Of a DNA stretch of 64,000 bases, positions 54,003 to 62,841 are shown one piece after another. The notes under the pieces are model-generated. The model saw only the letters and a list, made by a program, of their open reading frames with translations. It was not told the origin of the DNA and did not search any database. Made by a program: the position numbers and the translations under genes. The DNA comes from Synergistaceae bacterium UBA6083 (GTDB taxonomy: Bacteria; Synergistota; Synergistia; Synergistales; 79-D21): NCBI GenBank assembly GCA_002436015.1, contig DIXJ01000007.1, forward strand, positions 1-64,000, given 5' to 3'. Every line of letters begins with the position of its first letter. Positions within the stretch are counted from its first letter, which is position 1.

Positions 54003-54647
54003 ATGAAAATTCTCGTCCTGTTCTATTCAATGTATGGTCATGTCTATCGCATGGCAGAAGCCGTCGCTGACGGAGCCCGCACAGTGCCCGGGGCGGAGGT
54101 TGTCGTGAAGCGGGTTCCCGAGACCCTGCCGCGCGAGGTTCTGGAAAAGATGGGTGCCCTGGAAGCACAGAAAGCCTTCGAGTCGATACCGGTAGCAACG
54201 TTATCCGACCTGGCCGAGGCTGACGCCGTCGTTTTCGGCACCCCGACCCGTTTCGGCAACATGACGGCCCAGATGCGCAGTTTCCTGGACTCAACCGGAG
54301 GTCTCTGGGTAAAGGGGGCCTTGGTCGGTAAGGTTGGGGGTGTCTTCACGAGCACGGGGACACAGCACGGGGGGCAGGAGTCGACTCTCCTCAGCTTCCA
54401 GGTGACTCTCCTCCATCACGGGATGGTGATCGCCGGCCTCCCCTACGCTTTCCAGGGACAGACGAACAACGATGGGATCGTTGGGGGCAGCCCTTATGGG
54501 GCCACAACGATAGCCGGGACGAGCGGAGAGCGGTCTCCGGCCGACCTGGACCTTGCCGGGGCCCGTTTCCAGGGAAAATATATCGCGCTCCTGGCTTCGA
54601 ACCTGGCGGCAAATCGTGCCGATATGCTGGATCAGCTAAAGGCATAA
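54003..54647 (+). CDS. wrbA: WrbA-type NAD(P)H:quinone oxidoreductase (flavodoxin fold)
   Basis: A 214-residue FMN protein that reduces quinones by two electrons and so limits oxidative damage. [19 protein letters not shown] near 7-25 is the phosphate-binding loop. [19 protein letters not shown] near 79-97 and [11 protein letters not shown] near 161-171 are WrbA signatures. AAGGAGGGG precedes the ATG. It is a single-gene unit with terminators on both sides. Confidence 0.93.
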   Translation: MKILVLFYSMYGHVYRMAEAVADGARTVPGAEVVVKRVPETLPREVLEKMGALEAQKAFESIPVATLSDLAEADAVVFGTPTRFGNMTAQMRSFLDSTGGLWVKGALVGKVGGVFTSTGTQHGGQESTLLSFQVTLLHHGMVIAGLPYAFQGQTNNDGIVGGSPYGATTIAGTSGERSPADLDLAGARFQGKYIALLASNLAANRADMLDQLKA

Positions 54648-54659
54648 GCTCTTTTTTGT

Positions 54660-54701
54660 ACCGGGGCCGCCGGCAATTACCGGCGACCCCGGTTTTTTTT
54701 T
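54660..54701 (+). terminator. Intrinsic terminator after wrbA
   Basis: ACCGGGGCCGCCGG pairs with CCGGCGACCCCGGT (one bulge or mismatch) around a CAATTA loop, followed by nine T residues. Confidence 0.92.
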
Positions 54702-54712
54702 GACGGATGCAG

Positions 54713-54718
54713 TATAAT
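54713..54718 (+). promoter_or_regulatory. Possible -10 box for typA
   Basis: A perfect TATAAT lies 58 bases before the typA ATG, but no -35 lies at the right distance. A second option is TTGTCC (54725-54730), 17 bases, CATTAT (54748-54753). Either could drive typA. Confidence 0.3.
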
Positions 54719-54776
54719 ACTCATTTGTCCGGTTTCGGCCGGGGCTCCATTATTCCCTTTTGGAAGGATCTGTCCC

Positions 54777-56663
54777 ATGAGAGACATTGGAAAAATTCGA
54801 AACGTTGCGATCATTGCCCATATCGACCACGGAAAGACCACTCTGCTGGACTCGGTTTTCCGCGCGGCACGCGTGTTCCGTGAAAACGCGAAGGTCGAGG
54901 AAAGAGTCATGGACAACAACGAGCTGGAACGGGAAAGAGGCATCACCATCCGCGCCAAGCACTGTTCGGTGGAATGGAAGGACACGCTCATCAACATCAT
55001 CGACACTCCCGGCCATGCGGATTTTTCGGGCGAAGTCGAAAGGGTCCTTTCGATGGTGGATTCGGTGCTTCTGCTTGTCGATGCCAACGAAGGCCCAATG
55101 CCCCAGACCCGGTATGTCCTGATGCGCGCCTTAAAGGCAGGCTTGAAGCCGATCGTCGTGGTCAACAAGGTCGACCGTCCGAACGCTTCGGTCCAGAGCG
55201 CGCTCAATGCGACCTTCGACCTCTTTTTCGAACTTGGCGCAACAGAGGAACAGGCTGATTTTCCCGTTCTTTACGGATCGGGTCTCCACGGCTGGTTTGT
55301 CCGTGACCTGGAGCGGGACGAGCACACGGGGATGGACGCCCTTTTTGAAACGATCGTTGAAAATGTCGCTCCTCCGTCGGGCGACCCTGAAAAACCCTTC
55401 CTCCTGCAGTCCACCACGCTGGCCTGGAACGACTACATCGGCCGCATCGGGTGCGGGAAGGTCCTGCAAGGTCGAGTCAAGGTGGGAGACCCGATCCTGC
55501 GGACCGGTACCGCCTGGAAAGGCCACGACCGAAAGGATTGGGAAGTCTCCGGGCGGGAGAGTGCAAAAGTGACCCATCTCTGGGTGACACACGGTCTCCA
55601 GCTTGTCGAGGCGGAAGAGGTCGGGGCCGGTGACGTAGTGTGGATCGCGGGACCTGAGGAAATCCAGATCGGCGACACCCTTGCCGCCGCGGAAACGCCG
55701 GATATCGTGCTGGCTCCCCTGACGATCGAGGAACCGACCGTATCGATGTTCTTCCTCGTGAACACGGGTCCCTTTTCAGGGAAGGAAGGGCGTGCCGTAA
55801 CGCTCAGGCAGATTCGCGACCGCCTGATGAGGGAGGCCCGGGTCAACGTAGCCCTCAGGGTGGAAGATCTCGGTCGCCCCGACGGGATCAAGGTTTCCGG
55901 CCGCGGGGAACTGCACCTTGCCATCCTGATCGAGGAAATGCGGCGGGAGGGCATGGAGTTCTGCGTGTCCAGGCCTGAAGTCATTACCGACAGGGATTTC
56001 GAGGGGAATCTTCTCGAACCGATCGAACAGTTGATCATCGATGTTCCAGAGGAACACCAGGGTGTCGTCATTGAAAAGGTGTCGAAGCGAAAGGGCGAGT
56101 TCACGAGCGTCCAGAACCTGGGAACGGGACTTCTCCGACTCGAGTTCAACATTCCCACGCGTGGCCTTATCGGGTACAGGAACGAGTTCCTTACGGATAC
56201 CCGCGGCCTGGGAATCATGTCGTCCCGCTTTATCGGCTATGACCTGTGGCGAGGCGAGGTGACCGGGCGAAGCAGGGGTTCGCTGGTGAGCATGGACACT
56301 GGTGAAGCGACGAGCTACCAGCTCGAAAACCTCCAGGAACGCGGAACCCTTTTCGTTTCGCCGATGGAAAGAGTTTACGAAGGGATGGTCGTCGGTGAAC
56401 ATGCGCGGACAAACGACCTTCCCTGCAACCCGACCAAGAAGAAGCACGTGACCAACCATAGGTCGGCTACGAAAGACAACACGGTCATCCTGGATGTCCC
56501 TCGCCGACTGACCCTTGATACCGCGCTGGAATGGATTGCCGAGGACGAACTCGTGGAAGTCTCCCCCCTCTCCGTGCGCGTCAGGAAGATAATCCTGAAC
56601 CACGATGCCCGCAAAAAGGCTTCCCGGCGGGGAGCCGGGGCCGGGGACGAGGACGCCGCTTAG
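54777..56663 (+). CDS. typA: Ribosome-associated translational GTPase TypA/BipA
   Basis: A 628-residue GTPase related to EF-G that helps 50S assembly and stress adaptation. The G domain begins at [18 protein letters not shown] with the P-loop near 14-21. The switch contains RERGITI, and DTPGHADF and NKVDR follow. EF-G-like domains III and V and the TypA-specific C-terminal domain (LLRLEFNIPTRGLIGYRNEF) are present. GGAAGGA precedes the ATG. The C-terminus has an Ala/Gly/basic tail. Confidence 0.95.
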   Translation: MRDIGKIRNVAIIAHIDHGKTTLLDSVFRAARVFRENAKVEERVMDNNELERERGITIRAKHCSVEWKDTLINIIDTPGHADFSGEVERVLSMVDSVLLLVDANEGPMPQTRYVLMRALKAGLKPIVVVNKVDRPNASVQSALNATFDLFFELGATEEQADFPVLYGSGLHGWFVRDLERDEHTGMDALFETIVENVAPPSGDPEKPFLLQSTTLAWNDYIGRIGCGKVLQGRVKVGDPILRTGTAWKGHDRKDWEVSGRESAKVTHLWVTHGLQLVEAEEVGAGDVVWIAGPEEIQIGDTLAAAETPDIVLAPLTIEEPTVSMFFLVNTGPFSGKEGRAVTLRQIRDRLMREARVNVALRVEDLGRPDGIKVSGRGELHLAILIEEMRREGMEFCVSRPEVITDRDFEGNLLEPIEQLIIDVPEEHQGVVIEKVSKRKGEFTSVQNLGTGLLRLEFNIPTRGLIGYRNEFLTDTRGLGIMSSRFIGYDLWRGEVTGRSRGSLVSMDTGEATSYQLENLQERGTLFVSPMERVYEGMVVGEHARTNDLPCNPTKKKHVTNHRSATKDNTVILDVPRRLTLDTALEWIAEDELVEVSPLSVRVRKIILNHDARKKASRRGAGAGDEDAA

Positions 56664-56680
56664 GCGTCATGGGGGGCAGG

Positions 56681-57832
56681 ATGAAAGGTTTTGTCTTTAA
56701 CGCGCCGACAACGGTCGTTTTCGGCAGCGGATCGATCGCTTCCATAAGCGGGCAGGTTTCGAGGCTGGGCTGCAAGAATCCTCTTGTCATCACCGGTCCC
56801 AGGATCGGGTCTTCTTCCTTGCTCGATGAACTGAGGCGTCCCATGGAAGAATCGGGACTGGAGTTTAGGGTCTACGACCGAGTGAGTCCCGAACCCCCTG
56901 CAGAAACCATCGCAGAGGCTGTCAGCGTCATCCGGCAGGGAGGATACGACCTTTTGGTTGGTTTCGGGGGCGGCAGCACGATGGATTTCGCGAAGATTGC
57001 CTCGATCCTCGCTGTTCACGACGTCCTGATAGAAGATATGGCTGGGAATGACCGGGTCCCCGCAAAGGGACTCCCGACGATCATGGTGCCCACGACATCC
57101 GGGAGCGGATCGGAAGTCTCTCCCGTTGCGGTCCTCTCCTTTCCCGACCAGGGGATGAAGAGGGGGATTGCAAGCCGTCGCCTCATTCCCGATGCTGCGC
57201 TGGTGGATCCCGCCCTGACCCTCGGGCTCCCTGCCGAGATCACGGCCAACACGGGAGTGGATGCCCTGATCCACGGGGTGGAATCTTTCCTGTCGGTCAA
57301 GGCGAATCCCCTGAGCGAGAACCTTTCGCTAATGGCTTGCGAGAACATCGCCAGGAACCTGGTCCGGGCCGTTCGCTCCGGCGGCGACCTCGAGGCAAGG
57401 GAGGGAATGTCTCTTGGCAGCCTGACGGCCGGTTTGGCTTTCTCGATGGCAGGGACTGCGGCGGTGCACGCCCTGGCGTATCCTCTCGGGGGCCAATTCC
57501 ACGTTCCGCACGGAGCGGCCAACGCCGTCATGCTGCGGCCGCTTCTTGAATTCAATCTTCCCGCTTGCCGGGAACGGTTCGCACGCCTGGCGATGGCTTT
57601 CGGCGTCGCTATTCCGGGGGATTTGCAGGGATCTTCGGAAGCCTTCATCAGGCTCGTGATCGACCTGAGCGAAAAAGCCGGGGTCAAGACGCACCTCAGG
57701 GATCTCGGCATTCCCAGGGAAGCCCTCGCCACGATGGCGGAAGCTGCGATGGAAGAAGTCCGCCTTCTCGAGAACAACCCGCGTGTGCTGACCCGAGAAG
57801 ACGCGGAGCGGCTCTACTCCGAAGCCTGGTAG
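56681..57832 (+). CDS. Iron-type (group III) alcohol dehydrogenase family protein
   Basis: A roughly 383-residue dehydrogenase. The N-terminal nucleotide domain carries GGGSTMDFAKI near 90-100. The metal site is expected from Asp and His in GVDALIHGVE, the His in AVHALAYPLGG and the His in HVPHG. These enzymes oxidise alcohols or diols and reduce aldehydes with NAD(P); the substrate cannot be inferred. Two starts are possible, ATG at 56669 or 56681. The second gives the usual MKGFVFNAPTTVVFG and follows a G-rich site. The gene starts 17 bases after typA and may share its transcript. It ends two bases from the convergent Mut7-C gene. Confidence 0.9.
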   Translation: MKGFVFNAPTTVVFGSGSIASISGQVSRLGCKNPLVITGPRIGSSSLLDELRRPMEESGLEFRVYDRVSPEPPAETIAEAVSVIRQGGYDLLVGFGGGSTMDFAKIASILAVHDVLIEDMAGNDRVPAKGLPTIMVPTTSGSGSEVSPVAVLSFPDQGMKRGIASRRLIPDAALVDPALTLGLPAEITANTGVDALIHGVESFLSVKANPLSENLSLMACENIARNLVRAVRSGGDLEAREGMSLGSLTAGLAFSMAGTAAVHALAYPLGGQFHVPHGAANAVMLRPLLEFNLPACRERFARLAMAFGVAIPGDLQGSSEAFIRLVIDLSEKAGVKTHLRDLGIPREALATMAEAAMEEVRLLENNPRVLTREDAERLYSEAW

Positions 57833-57834
57833 CC

Positions 57835-58581
57835 CTACTCCGTCCCGGTTTTGCAGCCTTCCGCGAGGATGGGCCCGATCTGCTCCAGTATTCGGGCGGT
57901 ATGGGATCCCCTCCAGAAAATCCGTTCGCATGAAGGGCAAGTATGGAAGGAATCATAGAAAAGACGGGTCATGGGCTGGAGTCGGTCCATGACCTTCTCT
58001 TTTTCGACCGGGACAAGAAGCGTGTTGCACCGTACGCACCGCGTAAAGGGCTTTGCGAGGCAAGCCAGGCCATACTGGTGAACGACTTCAGCCAGCTGTT
58101 CCCACGGCTCTTCGCTGCGGACCAGGCAACCGAAAAGCACGATGCGCCGCTTCAGGAGGTTCCTGTCCCTGGAGAGGACGACGCGGTTCTCTTCCCACGC
58201 CCGGAGGGTGATGCCCCTATCATCAAGTCCCGGGTCCATGATCGTGTCGAAACCCAGTAGGCGGAGCAGTTTCCCTACTCCGGCCACATTGATGTCCGCG
58301 ATGAAAGCGGCACCGATGGCAGGATGCGCCTGCCCCGCCTGTTTCCAGGGAAACGGTCGCGGCGGGGTGTGGGGGAAGGCATCGACCCTGTCATCAAACT
58401 CAACGGGGGCAAGGAGGCCTGACTCCCGGCCATTCACGGCCAGCCTTCCTATTTCCGTGTGGGGAATCCCCAACGTTTCAATGAGATCCTTCGCCGCTCT
58501 CGGGAAAGCCCGGCGTGGAGGCGGGCTTGTCCTTTTGTCCAGGAGTTCGGCCAAGGATTCGTGAAAGATGATGTCGGGCAT
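57835..58581 (-). CDS. Mut7-C RNase domain protein with ubiquitin-like N-terminus
   Basis: A 248-residue protein. Residues about 1-85 resemble the Mut7-C ubiquitin-like domain (ETLGIPHTEIGRLAVNG). Residues about 90-180 match the Mut7-C RNase domain of the PIN type, with FIADINVAGVGKLLRLLGFDT and VVLSRDRNLLKRR supplying acidic residues. A C-terminal zinc ribbon follows with CVRCNTLL and CPSCERIFW. Likely an RNA- or tRNA-related nuclease; bacterial members are uncharacterised. The start overlaps the extreme 5' end of the recD2 frame on the other strand. Confidence 0.87.
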   Translation of the reverse strand: MPDIIFHESLAELLDKRTSPPPRRAFPRAAKDLIETLGIPHTEIGRLAVNGRESGLLAPVEFDDRVDAFPHTPPRPFPWKQAGQAHPAIGAAFIADINVAGVGKLLRLLGFDTIMDPGLDDRGITLRAWEENRVVLSRDRNLLKRRIVLFGCLVRSEEPWEQLAEVVHQYGLACLAKPFTRCVRCNTLLVPVEKEKVMDRLQPMTRLFYDSFHTCPSCERIFWRGSHTARILEQIGPILAEGCKTGTE

Positions 58582-58636
58582 TCAATTCGCTCCCCTCTCA
58601 CTTGTCCTGGCAGGGACTGGGTGGGAAAATGGCCCC

Positions 58637-60811
58637 ATGCCTGAAAAAAACAGCGGAAACGCGAGCTTGCAAGGAGAAATCGAGAGGATCACCTACCGCG
58701 ATGAGAAGACCGGATATAGCGTGATCCGCCTGAGGGTAGCGGGAACGACCAAGCCCGTCACGGTTGTGGGAATCCTTCCCGTCGCGTCGATCGGGGAAGC
58801 GCTCTCCCTGCTGGGTGACTGGGTGGTCCACCCCCGCTTCGGGAAGCAGTTCCAGGCTCGTTCCTGTCGGCCTTCCGTACCGGTAACGGCTGCCGGTATC
58901 GAGCGCTACCTCGGAAGCGGGGCCATCAAGGGTGTCGGCCCGGTGACGGCGAGGAGGATCGTCCAGGAATTCGGGGAAAAGGCCCTTGAGATCCTTGATC
59001 GAGAGCCTGAGAGCGTTGCCCGCGTAAGCGGAATTGGCAAGGCGCGGCTGAACGTGATCAAGGCCGGGTGGAAAGCAAGGACCGTTGCCAGGGAAGCCCT
59101 GCTTTTCCTGTATTCGGTCGGGGTGAGTGCAGGCCTCGCCGAAAAAATCCAGCGCCGTTACGGCGACTTCACCGTTGAGCGAATAAGGGAGAACCCGTAT
59201 CGTCTTGCCGAAGAGGTCTGGGGCATCGGTTTCCTTACCGCCGACCGCATCGCGGCCCAGATGGGCTTCGCACCGGACTCCTCCTTCCGGGTAGATGCCG
59301 GCATCCTTCACACGCTTCGGACCCTTTCCGAGGCTGGTCACCTCTACTCCCCCCTCCCTGAACTCCTGTCCCGCGCTTCCGGGCTCCTTGGCGCGGAACC
59401 TGGAACCCTTCGAGAGGCTATCGCCAGGGGCGTTGATCGAAACGAACTGGTCCTTGAGGAGCGGGGAGGGGAAGAGGCCGTTTACCTCATATCCTCCTAC
59501 CGCGCGGAAAAGCACGTTGCCCATTGCCTGAAGGTCCTGCTTTCCTCGCCCCCGCCCCGTGAACGTGAAGGACTCGGGGGTACCTTTGCAGATTTTGTCC
59601 GCCAATACCCGGTTCGCCTGTCCGAGAAACAGGTTGAAGCCCTTCACCTCTCGCTGGAAGGAAGGGTCCTCATCGTCACGGGAGGTCCAGGAACGGGCAA
59701 GACGACTCTCGTAAAGGCGATCCTTAAGCTCCATGAAAGCCATAAGGAGAGAATTTTCCTTGCCGCTCCCACGGGCCGCGCGGCAAAGCGCTTGCAGGAG
59801 ACCGCAGGGCAAAGCGCCAAGACCGTTCATCGGCTCCTTGAGTACAAGGTCCAGGACGGTACATTTGCCCGTTGTGCGGAAAATCCACTGGCCTGCGACC
59901 TCCTGGTTGTAGACGAAGTTTCGATGCTCGATACACAGATGGCAGCCCACCTTTTGGATGCGGTTCCGCCGGGGGCTTCCCTCATCCTGGTCGGCGATGC
60001 GGATCAACTCCCGTCAGTGGGTCCCGGGAACGTCCTCAAGGAATGCATCGATTCTGGAGTGATCCCCGTAGTGGAGCTCAATGAGATATTCCGGCAAAGC
60101 AGGGAAAGCCTGATCATTGTCAACGCGCACCGGGTAAAGGAAGGGCTCATGCCGCTCTTTGCCGGCGAAGCGGAGGCCAGGAAGGGGTTCCATTTTATCG
60201 CAGAAGAGAACCCGGAAAAGGTGGCCCTGAAGGTTTGTGAACTCGTGTCCAGCACTCTACCGCAACGTTTTGGCCTTGACCCGCTTGAGGACATCCAGGT
60301 GCTCTGCCCGATGCACAAGGGGGAGTCCGGCGCAATTGCCCTTAACGATAGCCTCCAGGAAGCTCTAAACGGTCAATCCGCAGGGTTTCAGTGCGGAGGA
60401 AAAACTTTCCGGATCGGCGACAGGGTCATGCAGGTCAAGAACGACTACGAGAAGGATGTTTTCAATGGGGATATCGGCAGGATCATAGGAATCGACGAGG
60501 AAGAGCAGGTCTTGGCGATCGCGTTTGACGGGAGAGTGATCCCCTATGTTTTCATGGATTTGGACCAGGTTATCCCCGCTTACGCGATCACCGTCCATAA
60601 GTCCCAGGGGTCCGAGTACCCGGCCGTCGTCATCCCGTTGACGACGCAACATTATCTTATGCTCCAGAGAAATCTTCTCTACACGGCCCTTACCAGGGCG
60701 CGTCGCATTGCCGTCATTGTCGGAACTAAAAAAGCCCTTGCCATTGCCGTCAAGAACGATAAAGTCCAGTTGCGATGCAGTCGACTAGCCCTTCGTTTGA
60801 GCCAGCCGTGA
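58637..60811 (+). CDS. recD2: ATP-dependent DNA helicase RecD2
   Basis: A roughly 724-residue superfamily 1B helicase of the RecD2 class, which works without RecBC. The N-terminal OB-like and helix-hairpin-helix domains (GSGAIKGVGPVTARRI and VARVSGIGKARL) precede the helicase core. Walker A GGPGTGKTT is near residue 342, followed by DEVSMLD, GDADQLPSVGPGNVL and, at the end, YAITVHKSQGSEYP. I chose the ATG at 58637 because the longer frame to 58568 overlaps the divergent Mut7-C gene and encodes an untypical N-terminus; its ribosome site is weak. An AGCCAG/CTGGCT hairpin lies just after the stop. Confidence 0.93.
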   Translation: MPEKNSGNASLQGEIERITYRDEKTGYSVIRLRVAGTTKPVTVVGILPVASIGEALSLLGDWVVHPRFGKQFQARSCRPSVPVTAAGIERYLGSGAIKGVGPVTARRIVQEFGEKALEILDREPESVARVSGIGKARLNVIKAGWKARTVAREALLFLYSVGVSAGLAEKIQRRYGDFTVERIRENPYRLAEEVWGIGFLTADRIAAQMGFAPDSSFRVDAGILHTLRTLSEAGHLYSPLPELLSRASGLLGAEPGTLREAIARGVDRNELVLEERGGEEAVYLISSYRAEKHVAHCLKVLLSSPPPREREGLGGTFADFVRQYPVRLSEKQVEALHLSLEGRVLIVTGGPGTGKTTLVKAILKLHESHKERIFLAAPTGRAAKRLQETAGQSAKTVHRLLEYKVQDGTFARCAENPLACDLLVVDEVSMLDTQMAAHLLDAVPPGASLILVGDADQLPSVGPGNVLKECIDSGVIPVVELNEIFRQSRESLIIVNAHRVKEGLMPLFAGEAEARKGFHFIAEENPEKVALKVCELVSSTLPQRFGLDPLEDIQVLCPMHKGESGAIALNDSLQEALNGQSAGFQCGGKTFRIGDRVMQVKNDYEKDVFNGDIGRIIGIDEEEQVLAIAFDGRVIPYVFMDLDQVIPAYAITVHKSQGSEYPAVVIPLTTQHYLMLQRNLLYTALTRARRIAVIVGTKKALAIAVKNDKVQLRCSRLALRLSQP

Positions 60812-60820
60812 GCCTCCTGG

Positions 60821-61294
60821 CTAGATAGATTCAAAGAGTTCGGCAGGCGAAATGGAAAGGGACAGGGTCCAACCCCCCCGCCCTTCCCTCTCGAGTCGCA
60901 AGACCCCTCCCGGAGCGATCCTGAATGAATCGGCATCGGCCCGGCCGCAAACAAGCAGGCTAGCCAGTCTTGGCAGAAACGGCGAGTGTCCTGCAATGAG
61001 CAGGTCACTGGACATCTGTGCCAGTTCTTCAGCCACGGGCCCTGGTTCATCCTTGGGGGCAAAGCCTTTTCTTGACTCGGCCTTCGCGGCCAACCCCATT
61101 TCTTCGATCAGCCTCTCCGCGGTTTGCCTGGCCCGGAGTTTGTCGCTGCATAGAAAAGCTCGTGGCCGGGCACCGATGCCCTTCAGGAACTGCCCCGTCA
61201 GGGCCACCTCCTGGATGCCGCGCGCAGAAAGCGGCCTATCCGGGTTCACTGTTTCGTCAACGGCTTCGCCGTGGCGGACGAGGAAAAGGATCAT
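60821..61294 (-). CDS. sixA: SixA-type histidine phosphatase
   Basis: A roughly 157-residue phosphatase of the histidine phosphatase (phosphoglycerate mutase) superfamily. The catalytic motif is RHGEA in FLVRHGEAV near residues 6-10, and the second His is in IAGHSPFLPRL. The short length and GIGARPRAFLCSDKLRARQTAE fit SixA, which removes phosphate from phosphohistidine proteins such as HPt domains. The substrate here is unknown. The ATG at 61294 has GGGGGGAG upstream. The first 38 bases overlap the cyclase gene. Confidence 0.85.
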   Translation of the reverse strand: MILFLVRHGEAVDETVNPDRPLSARGIQEVALTGQFLKGIGARPRAFLCSDKLRARQTAERLIEEMGLAAKAESRKGFAPKDEPGPVAEELAQMSSDLLIAGHSPFLPRLASLLVCGRADADSFRIAPGGVLRLEREGRGGWTLSLSISPAELFESI

Positions 61295-62027
61295 TGGACT
61301 CTCTCCCCCCTTCAATCCGGATTCCCAAAGCCTCCGATGAATCCTTGCATTCGGGAACAGGATCCCGTATCACCGCCCTGCAGGGAGTTCCCTCCACCCC
61401 CCGTGTTTTAAGGGGGAAAGCATGAAGGAAGGCGATCCTGTTCCTTACAGTGTAAAGATTTACGAGCCCTTCGAGTAGAAGTATTTCCTTCAGGCAAAAG
61501 AACAAGTTGACTTCAAAATTTTGCGACTTCCTTGATTCAAGACCGACTGAATCGATTCCAATAAGGCGAAAAGAGGTCTGATCAGCCAGGAAAATTGCCG
61601 CATCAGGTGAAAGTCCGGGGCGCCTTTCAGGGTCGAGGACTCCATTCACCAGGACTTCGTCCATATGCCCCGTGCGGAGGATCAGTATGGTCAAAGCCCT
61701 CTCATCAGGATGGATCAGAGCCTGTAGGTCTTCCGCCGTCGTGTCGACTCCCCGCTTTTCTAGATCGATGATGAGGCATGGCCCTTCAAAAGTTTCGATG
61801 GGAAAAAGGTCAATCGTCTTTCCACGCTCAAGGAAATAGTGCGGTCCCTGGATGTGGGTCCCGGATTGGGTGCAAAGGGATAGATCGTAGACGAACTCCC
61901 TGTTATTCCCGGTAACGCGGTTGTGCGGCCCGTTTTTCGATAAGGCCGGGTTGCCGGGGAAGACAAAGCCTTCCAGGTACTGGGAAACGTCGACCAGACG
62001 GAAAATGGGAAACGGGCTCAGGACCAT
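61257..62027 (-). CDS. Cyclase/kynurenine formamidase family metal-dependent hydrolase
   Basis: A 256-residue protein of the cyclase family (PF04199). The metal motif appears as SGTHIQGPHYF near 56-66, where families such as kynurenine formamidase have HxGTHxDxPxH. The second half has IGIDSVGLES, also conserved. Reactions in this family include hydrolysis of N-formyl-kynurenine and ring cyclisations, so the substrate is not assigned. The usual Asp of the motif is Gln here (HIQGPH), which may change metal binding. It overlaps the upstream unknown gene by ten bases and sixA by 38. Confidence 0.8.
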   Translation of the reverse strand: MVLSPFPIFRLVDVSQYLEGFVFPGNPALSKNGPHNRVTGNNREFVYDLSLCTQSGTHIQGPHYFLERGKTIDLFPIETFEGPCLIIDLEKRGVDTTAEDLQALIHPDERALTILILRTGHMDEVLVNGVLDPERRPGLSPDAAIFLADQTSFRLIGIDSVGLESRKSQNFEVNLFFCLKEILLLEGLVNLYTVRNRIAFLHAFPLKTRGVEGTPCRAVIRDPVPECKDSSEALGIRIEGGRESNDPFPRPPRRSR

Positions 62028-62614
62028 TTCAGCTTGTTTTGTTCCTGGATGAAGGCTTCGACCTTTTGGTATTCCTCGTGCTCCCGCTCGATCTCCCGTC
62101 GCCGCTCATCAATCTTGCGTTCAAGGGTTTCCATCAAGCGCTCGTTGAATTCCTTTGCATCGTGGTTGACCAGGTCCGTGTAGAAAGCAAGTGATTCCAC
62201 CTCGCGCCGGACCCGGTCCGAGGCATTGTCGATGGGGATTGACAGGACAACATTGCCGTCAGCCAGGTCTCCGGTCGGGGCAGGTCCGTTCGTGCGTGTG
62301 GGGATGTAATCAAAAAGGGATTCGGGCCCGATGTAGGGGATCGAAATGAGCACGTGGCTCTTGTAGATCGGAACGGGACGGCCGTTTTTCTCTACACGCC
62401 CAATTTCGAGTTTTTTCAGTTCGGAAAGTTTCATTCTTTTCAGGTCCAGATCGATATGCCCGATGCTGTACCGCCGGTAGAAGGATTCGATGCTTTTCTG
62501 CCTGCCGATTTCCACGACATCGGGGAGGTCCAGCCTTTTCACGTCTTCCTCGATTTCACTGAAAATCATGGAAAAGCGCTCTTCAATCTTCTTCTCGGAA
62601 AAAAACGTTTTCAT
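62018..62614 (-). CDS. Conserved-looking protein of unknown function with coiled-coil ends
   Basis: A 198-residue soluble protein that I do not recognise. The N-terminal 60 residues are charged and helical. The centre is a mixed strand region with KSHVLISIPYIGPESLFDYIP and GNVVLSIPIDN. The last 45 residues are very rich in Glu, Arg and Lys and probably form a coiled coil. It has a good AAGAGGGG ribosome site and overlaps the cyclase gene, so the two are co-expressed with the SixA-like gene. No membrane segment or catalytic motif is visible. Confidence 0.75.
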   Translation of the reverse strand: MKTFFSEKKIEERFSMIFSEIEEDVKRLDLPDVVEIGRQKSIESFYRRYSIGHIDLDLKRMKLSELKKLEIGRVEKNGRPVPIYKSHVLISIPYIGPESLFDYIPTRTNGPAPTGDLADGNVVLSIPIDNASDRVRREVESLAFYTDLVNHDAKEFNERLMETLERKIDERRREIEREHEEYQKVEAFIQEQNKLKWS

Positions 62615-62652
62615 TCATTTTCCCCTCTTCCGTGAGCTTCTTCATCCATTCA

Positions 62653-62661
62653 AGATTAGCA
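62653..62661 (-). promoter_or_regulatory. Possible promoter for the unknown-cyclase-sixA cluster
   Basis: The minus strand reads TGCTAATCT, an extended -10 form, about 40 bases before the ATG and after the tRNA-Sec terminator. Confidence 0.4.
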
Positions 62662-62686
62662 CAAGGAAGCTCCGGATGGGGATAAC

Positions 62687-62720
62687 AAAAAAGCGCAGTC
62701 CCATATGGAAAGGGCTGCGC
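62687..62720 (-). terminator. Terminator after tRNA-Sec
   Basis: GCGCAG (62715-62720 complement) and CTGCGC form the base of a 28-nt hairpin with an inner CC/GG pairing (62693-62720). On the minus strand six T residues follow (62692-62687). It lies 11 bases from the tRNA 3' end. Confidence 0.75.
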
Positions 62721-62731
62721 GGGCGATTTCG

Positions 62732-62829
62732 TGGCGGAGGCGTGTGGGAATCGAACCCACCGAGGCGGCCGCAGAGCCACCCCCGCCGGGTTTGAAGCCC
62801 GGGGTCATCACCAGACAGCACTCGCCTCC
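62732..62829 (-). tRNA. selC: Selenocysteine tRNA (anticodon UCA)
   Basis: A 98-nt tRNA with encoded CCA. The acceptor begins GGAGGCG and ends CGCCTCC with discriminator G. The anticodon arm pairs CCGGG with CCCGG around CTTCAAA, giving TCA, the UGA-reading Sec anticodon. The variable arm is very long (GGGGGTGGCTCTGCGGCCGCCTC region), as in other tRNA-Sec. It is 12 bases downstream of the sigma-factor gene and ends at a terminator. Confidence 0.95.
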
Positions 62830-62841
62830 GTGATTGCTAGC

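Noticed and set aside
58568..58636. Longer RecD2 start from the ATG at 58568
   Set aside because: The added 23 residues do not look like a RecD2 N-terminus and overlap the divergent gene. It remains a possible alternative start.
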